The translations under genes and the position numbers were made by a program. From an uncultured Oxalobacteraceae bacterium (GTDB lineage: Bacteria; Pseudomonadota; Gammaproteobacteria; Burkholderiales; Burkholderiaceae): a stretch of 51,933 nt of DNA. Below, one piece after another: positions 9,656 to 18,996 of the stretch (the first letter of the stretch is position 1; every line of letters begins with the position of its first letter). The notes under the pieces are model-generated. The model searched no databases, was not told the origin of the DNA, and saw only the letters and a program-made list of their open reading frames with translations. The stretch is taken from the NCBI GenBank assembly GCA_946480015.1, contig CAMLIL010000035.1, positions 1 to 51,933 of the forward strand, read 5' to 3'.

Positions 9656-9690
9656 TGTTCATCTCCGGTGAAGCAGCGCTGCGATGTTAT

Positions 9691-9792
9691 TTTGTTATAG
9701 TTATCCCGTCAACCATAACTATTGGCAGCTTCGCGACCGGTAATTTTGAAACAAAATCGCCGCCGGCCCGCCAATGTTTGTTTGTTATAGTT
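9691..9792. repeat. Pair of identical 12-bp direct repeats in the yiaA upstream region
   Basis: TTTGTTATAGTT occurs at 9691-9702 and again at 9781-9792, spaced exactly 90 bp apart in an AT-rich 173-bp divergent intergenic region. Each copy contains TATAGT. No canonical -35 box is placed correctly for either copy, so they are better read as possible protein-binding sites than as sigma-70 promoters. Confidence 0.35.
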
Positions 9793-9828
9793 GCACCGTT
9801 ATTCACTACTGACACAACGGAGGTCGGC

Positions 9829-10254
9829 ATGAACGGTGCAGGTGGAACCAGCGGAGGAAGCGGGCAATTCTTCCTCGGGCTGATCATGATGTGCGGCGGC
9901 TTCTATCTGCTGCTCAACAACGTGGTGGTGAGCTCCAGCTTCGGGCTGGGCACGCGCCTGTTCGGCGTCGGCGGCTACGGCATTAGCGGAGGCCTGATCC
10001 TGATCCCGCTGGTGATCGGCATCAGCATGGTGTTCTATAACGCCCGCAATTACCTCGGCTGGCTGGTGGCGATCGGTTCGTTCGCGGCGCTGGTGTTCGG
10101 GGTGATTTCATCGGTCAATCTGAGCCTGCACACGATGTCGGCCTTCGAACTGATCGCGATCCTGACCCTGGGCTTCGGCGGCCTGGGCCTGTTTCTGCGC
10201 TCGCTGCGCGCAGTGGACGACACGCCGGCCGACGCGCGCCGCCTGCAATCCTAA
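9829..10254 (+). CDS. Small multi-pass membrane protein of unknown function
   Basis: A 141-residue hydrophobic protein with a Gly/Ser-rich N-terminus (MNGAGGTSGGSGQ) and about four transmembrane segments (FFLGLIMMCGGFYLLL; GLILIPLVIGISMVFY; WLVAIGSFAALVFGVIS; FELIAILTLGFGGLGLF). The short C-terminal tail is polar. CGGAGG is six bases before the ATG at 9829; the frame is open further upstream but only without a ribosome site. I do not recognise the family. It opens a block with a PspA-like and a DUF2491 gene and probably shares an envelope-related role with them (inference). Its stop overlaps the end of the convergent regulator gene. Confidence 0.75.
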   Translation: MNGAGGTSGGSGQFFLGLIMMCGGFYLLLNNVVVSSSFGLGTRLFGVGGYGISGGLILIPLVIGISMVFYNARNYLGWLVAIGSFAALVFGVISSVNLSLHTMSAFELIAILTLGFGGLGLFLRSLRAVDDTPADARRLQS

Positions 10255-10742
10255 TGAATCCCCGCTTCAGCCTGCATGCGCAGGCGCGCACGCCAGGCGC
10301 CCAGGGCCGACAGGGCCGAGTGGAATTCGCGCTCGATCAGGTCGGCCTCGGCGGTGGTGACGACGCCGTCGATCAGCGCGCTGGAGACGGCTTCGGCCAC
10401 GGCGCCGACTTCGCTCATGACGCGGCACACGGTTTGCGACAGGTCGTCGCTCTGGACCTGTTCCGGCAGCGGCACCACGAAGGCAGCCATGCCGTGCCGC
10501 ACCAGCAAGGCGTGCAGCGGCAGGTGGGCATCGCTCACCCCGGCCTTGTGGCAGCACTCGACGATCAGCGACACTTCTTCGAACGAAGGATAGTGCGAGG
10601 CGATGGTGGGCGAGAGTTTGTTGCGCAGGACATTGGCGGACATGTCCAGCTGCCTGGCCAGCGCGTCGACGCCTCCCGGGTACTTGCGGGCCACGGTGTA
10701 GAGCGCGTCGTGCTGGTTCATGTCGAGATAGCGGCGAGTCAT
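10251..10742 (-). CDS. Phage CII-like regulatory protein
   Basis: A 163-residue soluble protein. The N-terminal ~70 residues read as a helix-turn-helix-like module (DALYTVARKYPGGVDALARQ, then MSANVLRNKLSP) with the look of the phage regulatory CII (CP76-type) family, in which conserved YPGGVxxLA and LRNKLNP phrases occur. The C-terminal half (EVGAVAEAVSSALIDGVVTTAEADLIER) is helical and acidic. AAGGAAT precedes the ATG at 10742; an ATG seven codons later is possible. No other phage gene is nearby, so it is probably a domesticated chromosomal regulator, perhaps of the divergent operon at 10825. The family call is from memory of motifs and only moderately sure. Confidence 0.55.
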   Translation of the reverse strand: MTRRYLDMNQHDALYTVARKYPGGVDALARQLDMSANVLRNKLSPTIASHYPSFEEVSLIVECCHKAGVSDAHLPLHALLVRHGMAAFVVPLPEQVQSDDLSQTVCRVMSEVGAVAEAVSSALIDGVVTTAEADLIEREFHSALSALGAWRARLRMQAEAGIH

Positions 10743-10824
10743 GGTATTCCTTGATTGTTTTTACCGGTGCAGATCAATACAAGCTTCGTTATCCTAATTC
10801 TAACTTTGAACGGCGACCCTTACC

Positions 10825-11571
10825 ATGACCAAGTCCTTACAATTCGCGCTGGTGCTGTCCCTGCTGCTGCCGCTGGCCGCGTCGGCTGAAGCCCAACCGT
10901 CGAAGTCGGGCTCGTTCAAGAGCGGCTTCTCGTCGCAGCGCTCGCAGGCGCCCAAGCCGTCCTTCGGTTCCTTCGGCGGCAGCCGCCAGTCCACCCCGGC
11001 GCCGCCGCCGCGCTCGCCGCAACTGTCCAAGGCGCCCGGCGGCGGCTTCGGCTCGTTCGGCGGTGCAGCGGCGCCGGCGCCGCAGAAGTCCGATTCGGCG
11101 CTGTCGCAAAAGCTGGACAAGAATGCGCAGCAGGCCAATGCCTTGCGCACGCTGGACGAGCGCAAGGCGGCGCAGGCGGCGCGCGACGCGCGTCCGGTTC
11201 CGGGCTACGAAAACCGCCAGGACAGCATGCCGCCGCCGATGCAGATGCCCCAGCCGATGCCGGCCCCTGCGCCGATCATCGTGCGCCAGGATAACAGCGG
11301 CCTGATGAGCGTGATCACCGGCTTCATGCTGGCCAGGGCGACCAGCGGTGCGCATGCGGGCAATAACGGCTATACCGGTCCGGTCGCCGGCACGGCCAGC
11401 GTGAACCAGCCGGCCGGCAACGAGGGCGGCGGCTTCTTCACCTCGGTGTTGCGCACCTTCGCCTGGCTGCTGGTGGTGTCCGTGCTGGGCTGGCTGGCCT
11501 TCTTCACCTGGAAGTTCCTGCGCCGTGGCAAGGCGCAAAACAAGAGCAATTACGCGTTCGAGAGGAATTAA
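10825..11571 (+). CDS. Secreted or membrane-anchored low-complexity protein of unknown function
   Basis: A 248-residue protein with a clear signal peptide (SLQFALVLSLLLPLAASAEA). A long Ser/Gly/Pro/Ala-rich region follows (residues about 24-95, with repeated FGSFGG and KSGF phrases), then a short charged helix, a Pro/Met-rich stretch (MPPPMQMPQPMPAPAP), and a C-terminal transmembrane helix (FAWLLVVSVLGWLAFFTWKFL) with a basic tail. This suggests an inner-membrane protein with a flexible periplasmic domain. The stop TAA is directly followed by the ATG of the DUF2491 gene with no gap, so the two are coupled. No family recognised. Confidence 0.75.
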   Translation: MTKSLQFALVLSLLLPLAASAEAQPSKSGSFKSGFSSQRSQAPKPSFGSFGGSRQSTPAPPPRSPQLSKAPGGGFGSFGGAAAPAPQKSDSALSQKLDKNAQQANALRTLDERKAAQAARDARPVPGYENRQDSMPPPMQMPQPMPAPAPIIVRQDNSGLMSVITGFMLARATSGAHAGNNGYTGPVAGTASVNQPAGNEGGGFFTSVLRTFAWLLVVSVLGWLAFFTWKFLRRGKAQNKSNYAFERN

Positions 11572-12357
11572 ATGGCCTGGAAAGATGTTTTCAGTTATGT
11601 GCGTGGGATCGCCGGCAGCAAGGGCTTGAGCACCACGCAGGCGCGCGCCGATGAAGCCCTGCCGATGGGCGCGCGCATCGGCAGCCTGGTGCAGATCCAG
11701 CGTTCGCCGATCATCCGCGCCCAGACCGACGGTTCGCTGATCGCCATGCCGGCCGATGGCGACACCCGCGTGCTGGCGATTTCGCAGATCAGGCTGGAGC
11801 CGGACGCGGCGCTGTACCGCCTGTATCTGGTCAAGGGCGACGAGGACGCCAACGAAAAATTCCTGCAGATTTTCGGCGGCGCCGATGGCGCGGTCGAGGA
11901 AATCCTGTACTGCACGCAACTGGCCCGGGTGGTGCCGGAAACTGCCGAGGACCAGGACGCCTACACCGGCAACGCCGGCTACGGCCTGGGCGACCAGAGC
12001 TACACCCTGTGGCGCGCCCAGCTGGCCGACATGCTGGGCGAAGCCGAACTGGCCAGCGTGTTCGGCGAGGCCGACCGCATTGATTATTTCCGCGATGCCG
12101 GCGCCGCCGATGCGGCCTTCGTGGCGCCCTTCAGCGGCAAGGAAATCCGCATCGACGACGCCCAGGGCGTGCAGGGTTTGCAGCAGGAACTGTATTTCAT
12201 GCCTTACGTGCGGCAATTGCCCAGCGGCGGGCGCGAGTATCTGCTGATCACCACCGAGATTATCGCCAGCGTCAACGGCGACACCTCGAAACGGGGCATT
12301 CATGTCGATTTTGTGATCGGCATCCCGATGGAGCAGGAAAGAATTACTGTCCAGTGA
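11572..12357 (+). CDS. DUF2491 (YjfK-like) family protein
   Basis: A 261-residue soluble protein without signal or membrane segment. The central part fits DUF2491: PMGARIGSLVQI near residue 30, a DGSLIAMPADGDT loop, a LYRLYLVKGDEDANEKFLQI strand region, and a closing EYLLITTEIIAS segment. E. coli YjfK belongs to this family, is encoded next to a PspA/IM30 homologue (YjfJ), and has no proven activity. Here too a PspA-like gene follows 40 bp downstream. The start abuts the previous stop and GAGAGGAAT serves as ribosome site. A role in a membrane-stress or membrane-remodelling complex is an inference from this pairing. Confidence 0.65.
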   Translation: MAWKDVFSYVRGIAGSKGLSTTQARADEALPMGARIGSLVQIQRSPIIRAQTDGSLIAMPADGDTRVLAISQIRLEPDAALYRLYLVKGDEDANEKFLQIFGGADGAVEEILYCTQLARVVPETAEDQDAYTGNAGYGLGDQSYTLWRAQLADMLGEAELASVFGEADRIDYFRDAGAADAAFVAPFSGKEIRIDDAQGVQGLQQELYFMPYVRQLPSGGREYLLITTEIIASVNGDTSKRGIHVDFVIGIPMEQERITVQ

Positions 12358-12397
12358 GACAGTAAACCGAAGTTCTTCACCAACGAAAGGAATAAAA

Positions 12398-13162
12398 ATG
12401 AGCAACGCAAGTGGATGGGGCCTGACCGCACGACTGGTGTCGAAACATTTCGGCGTTCTGGGCAACCGGATTTCGGAAGCGATCGCCAACTTCGATCCCG
12501 AAACCGCCACCGAGGCCGACCGCGACCGCCTGGCCGAGACGCTGCGCGAGACGGCCCAGCTGCTGGCCTCGGCCCGCTCGTCGTTCGAGAAAGAGCACAA
12601 CGACGTGGTCAGCCTGCAGAACCTGATCGCCAACGATGAGCGCGCCACCGAAAAGCTGGCCGAACGCCTGGCCGCCGGCACCATCGCCGAAGCGACCGTG
12701 ACGATGTTCTGCGACGAGCTCGAAGCGAACAAGAGCCGCCTGCCGCAGGAAGTGCAGGAGGAAGCCGACGCCAAGGCGTATATGGATGAACTGCAAAAGA
12801 TCGTCGATGCGCTGAGCAAGCAGCTGGCCGAGTTCGACGCGCAGGCCAAGAAAGCCCTGCAGGCGCTGGCCGCGGCCAAGGCGCAGAAGGAATTGCAGGA
12901 ATTGCGCATGGAGCGCCAGAGCCAGCTGGCCGGCTTGACCGGCATGCAAGGCAACTCGACCGCGCTCTCCGCCCTCACCCGCCGCGCTCAGGCGGTGAGC
13001 AATGAAGCGGCCGGCATGCGCATCGTGGCCGACATCGGGCAAAAACCGCTCGATCAGCAGGCCGAACTGGAGGCCATCCGCAAATCGGTCAGCGAGCCCG
13101 ATACCGGCGCCGAAACCACGCTGGAACGCTTGAAGCGGCTGTCGGCCAAAACCGCAGCGTAA
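12398..13162 (+). CDS. PspA/IM30-like coiled-coil protein (YjfJ-type)
   Basis: A 254-residue, almost wholly helical protein. Long heptad-rich stretches run from about residue 45 to 200 (LAETLRETAQLLASARSSFEKE; LQKIVDALSKQLAEFDAQAKKALQALAAAKA is the densest part). Such proteins form ESCRT-III-like membrane-binding filaments; that is known for PspA/Vipp1 and inferred here. It differs from classic PspA in lacking the early amphipathic helix pattern, and fits the YjfJ branch paired with DUF2491. AAAGGA precedes the ATG. It ends the three-gene operon starting at 10825 and is followed by a strong terminator. Confidence 0.65.
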   Translation: MSNASGWGLTARLVSKHFGVLGNRISEAIANFDPETATEADRDRLAETLRETAQLLASARSSFEKEHNDVVSLQNLIANDERATEKLAERLAAGTIAEATVTMFCDELEANKSRLPQEVQEEADAKAYMDELQKIVDALSKQLAEFDAQAKKALQALAAAKAQKELQELRMERQSQLAGLTGMQGNSTALSALTRRAQAVSNEAAGMRIVADIGQKPLDQQAELEAIRKSVSEPDTGAETTLERLKRLSAKTAA

Positions 13163-13179
13163 GCCGCTTTTAGCAAGTC

Positions 13180-13213
13180 GACCGGGGCGCGGCAAGGATG
13201 CCGCGTCCCGGTC
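13180..13213. terminator. Strong bidirectional terminator hairpin
   Basis: 15-bp arms (13180-13194 and 13199-13213) pair with a single G-T position around a 4-base agga loop; the arms begin GACCGGG and end CCCGGTC. It lies exactly between the convergent stops of the PspA-like gene (13162) and the TonB receptor (13219). The T tract is weak on either side. Confidence 0.75.
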
Positions 13214-13218
13214 CGCAC

Positions 13219-15983
13219 TTAGAACGCCATCCGCAGGCCGACGCTCACGCGGCGGCCAACATCTTCCAGGGTCAGGAACTGCGTTTCGTTGTTCGCATAT
13301 TCCTGCATCCTGGTATTGGACAGGTTGATGGCGTCCGCGTAGATTGCCATCGATGGCGACAGGTTGTAGCGCAGGCCGGCATCGGTCTGTCCATAGGCGG
13401 CGCGGTTGCGCGGCAGGGTGCTGCCACCGCCACAGTCGACCGAGAAATGGTTACGCCAGTTGTAGCTCACGCGCGCCTGGAATTTGCCGTTCTCATAAAA
13501 GACAGAGCCGTTATAGGATTGCGGCGACAAACCCGGATAGCCGCAAGCCGGAGCCCCGCCATCGCGCGTCGCGCTCGCGTCCACATAGGTGTAGTTGGCT
13601 GCCACACCGAATCCCTGCAGCCAGGGAACCGCGTTGTCGAAGGCGTATTGGCCGGCGATTTCCACACCCTTGATCTTCCCTTTTTGACCATTGCGCACGC
13701 GCGTGTCGTGCACGACTTCGCTGTATTGAGGGATCGTCATGTCCACCAGCTGCGTTTCCAGGAAGTTGGAAACATTTTTCATGAAGACCGCGGCGCTGAC
13801 GTAATTGGTCTTCGACAGATACCATTCATACGATATGTCGAAGTTTTTCGACTCCATCGGCTTCAGATAGGGATTCCCGCCGCCGGTCTGCACATCGCCG
13901 AAACGTCCGCCGTACCAGTTATCGACACCCATCTGGCTCAGGGTCGGGCGCGTCTCGGTTTTCGAGGCGCCAAAGCGCAGAATCATGTCCTCGTTCAGGT
14001 CGATTTTCAGGTTGGCGGACGGCAAGAAGCTGTTGTAGCTGTTGCTGACCGTGGTCACGGTGCTCGGACCGTAATTCAAAATATAGGTCGTATCGTTCGG
14101 GCTCTTCACCGCGGACAACAGGGTCCGGCTGATGCCCTTCGAGGAGGACTGCACGTGCACCATGCGCACGCCCGCGTTGGCCGACCAGCCCGCCCCTTCC
14201 CATTTGCTGTCGAGGAAGACGGACGATACTTTCTCCTTCACGCCCGAGATCGATGGCTTGGTGTAGTCGATCGCCATCGGTCCATTCGGATACTTGGTCT
14301 TGTCCGAATAGAGCGCCGGATCATTTGATTGAGGCAGCAACGAAGGCTGATTCAAATAATCCATGTAGGCGATCGGATCGAAGCTGAGATAGGCAGGCGG
14401 GACACTTGCGCCACTGCCCATGAAATTGTCCATCGGCGTGACCGTGAACAGCGACGATGGCAAGGACACATGATAGCCACTGAACGCATTCCAGGCGTCG
14501 TTACCCCAGCGCGTACGATCCACGGTGCGCTGCGAATACGCCATCCCGGTGTCGATACCCTTGAAATACCCGATGTCCTGGGCCCAGGACAGATTCAAAC
14601 GCCCTTCGTGCAGCTCATCGAGATTTCTGACGTCGCCATAGGAGATGGCGTGCGCCCGCACCGCGGCCGGATCGGCGATGCCGTCGCCGAAGGTCACGCT
14701 GGGGGTGGGCCGAAGGTCAGCACGTCGCCATTCTTCGGCACCATGCCTGCCACGATCCACATATCGGGCGACTTGGAGGTGGTGCGCGAGCTCGATACGT
14801 CGCCCTCGAGTTTCCAGTCCGGCGACAGGCGCCATTTCGAGTTCAGGCCAAACGCCTGGGTGATCGAGAGACGGTCGCCGCCCTTGACGATCATGTCGTT
14901 CGAATTGGCCTCGCCGAGCAGCTTGCCGGCGCCTGCGATCTCCGGGTTGTTGGCGTAGAAAATCGAGCCAGGGCGCAGGAAACTGGTGATCTGGTTGTTG
15001 GCGTCATACTTCACGCCCAGCTGGGTCGGGTTATTCCAATCGCTGAAGGCGATCACCCTGTTTTCCTGGTCGAGGCGCGAATACAAGGCGTCCGCGGTCA
15101 TTTTCCAGTCGGGCGTCGGATTGTATTGGACCGTGACGTTGGCCACCAGGCGCTTGCGGGATTCATTTTCCTGCTGATAGCCGAAGCTCTGCGGGATATA
15201 CAGTTTCTTGTTCGTCACGTTGGCCATCGTTAACCCCTTGGAGTTAAGATCGCCGTCGATCACCGCCACATCGCGGTAATTCCAGGCATCGGTGACGGCC
15301 TTGTTCTGCTTGGATGCGCGATCGGTGTAGGACAGCGAGGCGGCCACGCCAAAGTCGCGTGCCTGATTCGCCCAGGTGTACATGCCGCTCGCATTCGGCG
15401 TATTCTTTTTCGAATTGCTGTCGTAGGAATCCGAAATACTGATGACCGACGTGCTGCCGGCTTTTCCGGACAGCGGCCGCGCCGTCTGAATGTCCACCGT
15501 CGATCCAATCCCGCCCTCCGGCAGGAACGGCTGGGAGGTCTTGTAGACCAGGGCTTTCGAAATCAGGTCGGACGACAGCAAATCGAAGGAAAACTCCCTG
15601 CCGCCGGTGTCGCTGGTCATGGTGCGGCCATTGACCAGGACATTATTGAACTCCGGTCCCAGACCGCGGACGGAAATGTAGCGGCCTTCGCCGTTATTAC
15701 GCTGAATCTGTACGCCTGTAACACGCTGCAAGGATTCCGCAATATTCGTGTCCGGAAATTTGCCCGCATCCTCTGCCGAAACTGCGTCAACCACGCCTTC
15801 CTGCAAACGCTTGGTGCTCAAGGACGAGCTGAGGGAAGCGCGAATGCCGCTGACCACAACGGTCGTGGTCGGTTCTGCGGAACTCGGCGGATTGGCAGTT
15901 TGTGCGGAGGCGCTCACCGACATCACCATTTCGGCAATGAGGGCGGCCAATACGGTCTTACGCATGTTAGTGGTGGTATGCAT
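13219..15983 (-). pseudogene. TonB-dependent receptor, frameshifted
   Basis: A receptor of about 921 residues split by a one-base shift. The 5' part (15983 to about 14700) has a signal peptide (ending SVSASA-QT), a plug domain (VVVSGIRASLSSSL; DAGKFPDTNIAESLQRV; GRYISVRGLGPEFNNVLVNG) and the start of the barrel, then reaches a stop just after TFGPPPA. In another frame the barrel resumes with PTPSVTFGDG and runs to a normal terminal strand (VSLGLR-type ending in F). The break is in a run of Gs on the plus strand (14701-14710); adding one base restores TFGPTPSVTF. The plug style matches large carbohydrate-type receptors of Xanthomonas/Caulobacter relatives. GGAG precedes the ATG at 15983. It may be a true inactivation or a homopolymer sequencing error. 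Confidence 0.88.
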
Positions 15984-16361
15984 TAGTCTGTCTCCATGAT
16001 GCTAATTTTTTGAACTAGGGAAATGTAGAAGTGCCTCTTGGAACCCTTAGTTTCTTTTTTGCTGCAACGGGTCTCGCCTGCTGGTTTCCTGCATTCAATG
16101 TGCAGTGTCTGTTTGTGATCGTTTGCTGCCTGAATCTTATCCTACGTAGCAAGGCGATATCAAACAATTGATTATTTTGTAAATTTATATTCCGAAAACG
16201 TATAGGTGGCTCCAGCCTCGGCATATCAGCGTTGGGCGGCGCCTGCAATTGTGCCGAACCGACCAAACAATTGTTACACTGCGGCAGGCGCTACCCGCGC
16301 CGCTGTGCACCTGGCTGGCCACCCCGGCGCAGGTTTTCTACGCCACCACACGAGGAATGGA
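15984..16361. other. AT-rich divergent intergenic region
   Basis: 378 bp between the frameshifted TonB receptor and the DUF885 gene, containing no convincing gene. It is clearly more AT-rich than its surroundings, especially 16150-16210, and presumably holds both promoters. It contains a perfect 10-bp palindrome AACAATTGTT at 16266-16275 and a related ATCAA-acaa-TTGAT element near 16159. No regulator-specific operator could be named. Confidence 0.5.
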
Positions 16362-18143
16362 ATGCCCACACCACACCGTCTCATCGGCTGCATCGCCGGT
16401 GGCCTCGGCGCCGCCATGCTGAGCTTGTCGGCCATCGCCGCCGAACCCGCCTGGGTCGCAAAGAGCAACGACAACGCCCGCCTGCTGCTCGATATCAATG
16501 CCAAATACAATCCCGAGGATGCCGGCGCACTCGGCGTCGAGGGCGTCGACGAGCGCATTGTCGACCTGTCGCGCGACCGCTTCGGCGAGCGCAGCGCGGA
16601 CCTGCACGGCGCCGTTGCCGAGCTGCGCAAGCGCCTCAAGGCCGAGCCCAATGTCAGGGTGCGGCAAGACCTGGATATCCTGATCACGCGCGCGACCGAC
16701 CAGCTGGAATCGCGCCGGCTCGACCGCAAATATTTCATGCCTTATTACGATCTGACCGGCCAGTTATTCAGCGTCATGCGCGACCAGCTCGACCCGCGTG
16801 TTGCGCCGGCGCGACAAAAGGCGCTGCTGGTGCGGCTGGAAAAATACGCCGGCATGGCCAAGGGCTACCGGCCGATCACGCAATTGGCCCAGGAACGCCT
16901 GCGCGAACGGCTCAAGGCCAATCCGATGCTGATCGGGCCGTATAAGGGCAGCGTCGAGCAGGCAATCAACGATGGTCCGACCTTGCTCAAAGGCATGCGC
17001 GAATTGCTCGTCAAGAGCGGCTTGAAGGGCTGGGAGACCAGTTTCGGCCAGCTCGAACGGCAGCTCACCGCGTACAACGCCTATCTGCAGACCGACCTGC
17101 TGCCGCGCGCGCGGCGGGATCACCGCCTGCCGCCCGAGGTGTACGCCAACAGCCTGCATGAATACGGGGTCGATGTCAGTCCGCAGGATCTGGTGGCCAA
17201 GGCCTTGACCGCGTTCGCCGAGATCCGCAACCAGATGCAGATCACCGCCGGCCTGGTGGCGCGCGAGCGCGGCTTTGCCGATCCCGACTACCGCGCCGTC
17301 ATTGCCGAACTGAAAAAGCAGCAGATTCCGGCCGACAAGGTGATGCCGCTGTATGCCGAGCGTCTGGCGGCGATCGAAGCGGCGGCGCGGGCGCAGCACA
17401 TCGTGTCGCTCCCCGAGCGCAAGGCGGTGATCCGGCTGGCGTCAATGGCCGAAAATGCCCAGCAGCCGGCGCCCCATATGAATCCGCCCCGCATGATCGG
17501 CAATACCGGCGAGTACGGCGAGTTCGTCCTGACCACCGGCATGCCGCCGGACGCCAGCGGCAAGCGCCTGGAATTCGACGACTTTACCCATCAGGCGGCC
17601 ACCTGGACCTTGACGGCGCACGAAGCGCGTCCCGGCCACGAGCTGCAGTTTTCGCGGATGATCGAGACCGGCGTATCGACCGCGCGGGCGGTGTTTGCCG
17701 ACAACAGCGTCAATGTCGAGGGCTGGGCCCTGTATGCCGAAGCCGAGATGCAGCCGTTCGAACCGCTCGACGGGCAACTGCTGGCCCTGCAGGCGCGTCA
17801 GTTGCGCGCGGCGCGGGCGTTTCTCGATCCGATGGTCAACCTGGGCGAGATCACGCCGGACAAGGTCAAATCCTTCCTGATGGACGAAGTCGGAATGTCC
17901 GAAGGCATGGCGACGCAGGAAATGCAGCGCTACACCTTCCGCGCGCCCGGCCAGGCCACCGCTTACTTCTACGGCTATCAGCGCTTGATGGAAACGCGCC
18001 AGGTGGCTGAAGTGGTGCTGCGCAAGAAATTCAACCGCCAAGCCTTCAACGATTTCGTGCTCGACCAGGGCCTGCTACCGCCCAAGCTGATGCGCAAGGC
18101 GGTCATGGAAGAGTTCGTGCCGGCCCAGCTCAATCGGCCTTGA
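16362..18143 (+). CDS. DUF885 family protein, putative secreted zinc peptidase
   Basis: A 593-residue protein with a signal peptide (LIGCIAGGLGAAMLSLSAIAA, cut before EPAWV) and a DUF885 domain over the rest. The expected metal-site motif is present: TLTAHEARPGHELQ (HExxPGH type) near residue 420, followed by SVNVEGWALYAEAEM, which supplies the further Glu typical of this family, and a C-terminal GQATAYFYGYQRLMETR segment. The fold is gluzincin-like and peptidase activity is expected but unproven for the family. GAGGAATGGA precedes the ATG at 16362; the open frame upstream has no start with a ribosome site. Its end overlaps the convergent ThuA gene by 14 bp. Confidence 0.87.
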   Translation: MPTPHRLIGCIAGGLGAAMLSLSAIAAEPAWVAKSNDNARLLLDINAKYNPEDAGALGVEGVDERIVDLSRDRFGERSADLHGAVAELRKRLKAEPNVRVRQDLDILITRATDQLESRRLDRKYFMPYYDLTGQLFSVMRDQLDPRVAPARQKALLVRLEKYAGMAKGYRPITQLAQERLRERLKANPMLIGPYKGSVEQAINDGPTLLKGMRELLVKSGLKGWETSFGQLERQLTAYNAYLQTDLLPRARRDHRLPPEVYANSLHEYGVDVSPQDLVAKALTAFAEIRNQMQITAGLVARERGFADPDYRAVIAELKKQQIPADKVMPLYAERLAAIEAAARAQHIVSLPERKAVIRLASMAENAQQPAPHMNPPRMIGNTGEYGEFVLTTGMPPDASGKRLEFDDFTHQAATWTLTAHEARPGHELQFSRMIETGVSTARAVFADNSVNVEGWALYAEAEMQPFEPLDGQLLALQARQLRAARAFLDPMVNLGEITPDKVKSFLMDEVGMSEGMATQEMQRYTFRAPGQATAYFYGYQRLMETRQVAEVVLRKKFNRQAFNDFVLDQGLLPPKLMRKAVMEEFVPAQLNRP

Positions 18144-18900
18144 AAGTGCGTCCCGTGGCGGCCCAGTAAATGCCGCCATACAGATGGTGGCTGAAAACCG
18201 GGTCGCCGTAGGTGGCCGGCAGATGGCCGAGCGCGGTGTAGAACGCCCGGCCATTCTCGTAGTCGTGGTACCAGCTGACCGGGTGAAACTTGCCCATGCC
18301 CTTGCCCACCTTGCTGCCCCAGTTTGCCTCCGGTTTATAGGTGCTCTCGTCCACGCTCAGCAGATAATGCAGCCCGGTCGAGGTTGGCGGGCCGAACTCG
18401 TACCATTCCTCGGTCACCAGCGAACGCTTGGCGAAACGGTCCATGCCGGGGAAGTTGCGATCCTCCACCTTCAGCGTCGCGGTCTGGATGGCGGGATGCA
18501 CATGGAACATATGCCCCACCATGCGGGTGTAGAACTGCCAGCCGTATTCGGTATCGGAGGCGCTGTGCACGCCGACATACCCGCCGCCTGCCCTGATATA
18601 ACGCTCGAACGCGGCTTTCTGTTCAGTGTTAAGCACGTCTCCCGTGGTGAGCAGGAATACCACCGCCTTGTACTTGGCCAGTTCCTTGTCGTTCATGACC
18701 CGGTTCGGGTCCTCGGTCCAGAACACGCCGAAGTCGTGCAGCTTGCCCAATTGCTGGATGGCTGCCACGCCGGCCGGTATGGCGTCGTGGTGCCAGCCGG
18801 CGGTCTTGCTGAACACCAGCACATTGAATTGTTCGGCGTGGGCGGACTGCATGGTGGACAGGATCGAAGCGGATAACAGGAGAGCGCGCAGGATTTTCAT
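18130..18900 (-). CDS. Secreted ThuA-like domain protein
   Basis: A 256-residue protein with a signal peptide (ILRALLLSASILSTMQSAHA) and a ThuA-like (glutamine-amidotransferase-fold) domain. Typical phrases are VLVFSKTAGWHHDAIPAG, VVFLLTTGDVL, AFERYIRAGGGYVGVHSASDTEY and a C-terminal FYTALGHLPATYGDPVFSHH. The family is linked to trehalose and other sugar utilisation and to putative sugar oxidoreductase or hydrolase roles, but no reaction is established. The ribosome site is weak. It stands alone on its strand between two clusters. Confidence 0.85.
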   Translation of the reverse strand: MKILRALLLSASILSTMQSAHAEQFNVLVFSKTAGWHHDAIPAGVAAIQQLGKLHDFGVFWTEDPNRVMNDKELAKYKAVVFLLTTGDVLNTEQKAAFERYIRAGGGYVGVHSASDTEYGWQFYTRMVGHMFHVHPAIQTATLKVEDRNFPGMDRFAKRSLVTEEWYEFGPPTSTGLHYLLSVDESTYKPEANWGSKVGKGMGKFHPVSWYHDYENGRAFYTALGHLPATYGDPVFSHHLYGGIYWAATGRTFKAD

Positions 18901-18996
18901 CGGACGATGCGATTATTAACAGAGGGAAGCATCAATGGTAGCAGAATGCTTCCCGCAAGCAACAATAGCCGGTCTGCGCATGGGAACATGCCGCGC

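Noticed and set aside
7386..9662. A 758-codon minus-strand frame opposite pcaB-pcaCD
   Set aside because: The plus strand carries intact catalytic motifs in operon order; the antisense product has no recognisable features.
10251..10742. A prophage remnant around the CII-like gene
   Set aside because: No integrase, portal, capsid or attachment-site repeats are nearby; flanking genes look chromosomal.
10837..12978. A 713-codon minus-strand frame opposite the DUF2491/PspA-like genes
   Set aside because: Ser/Ala-rich then Arg/His/Gln-rich low complexity, typical of an antisense shadow of coiled-coil codons.
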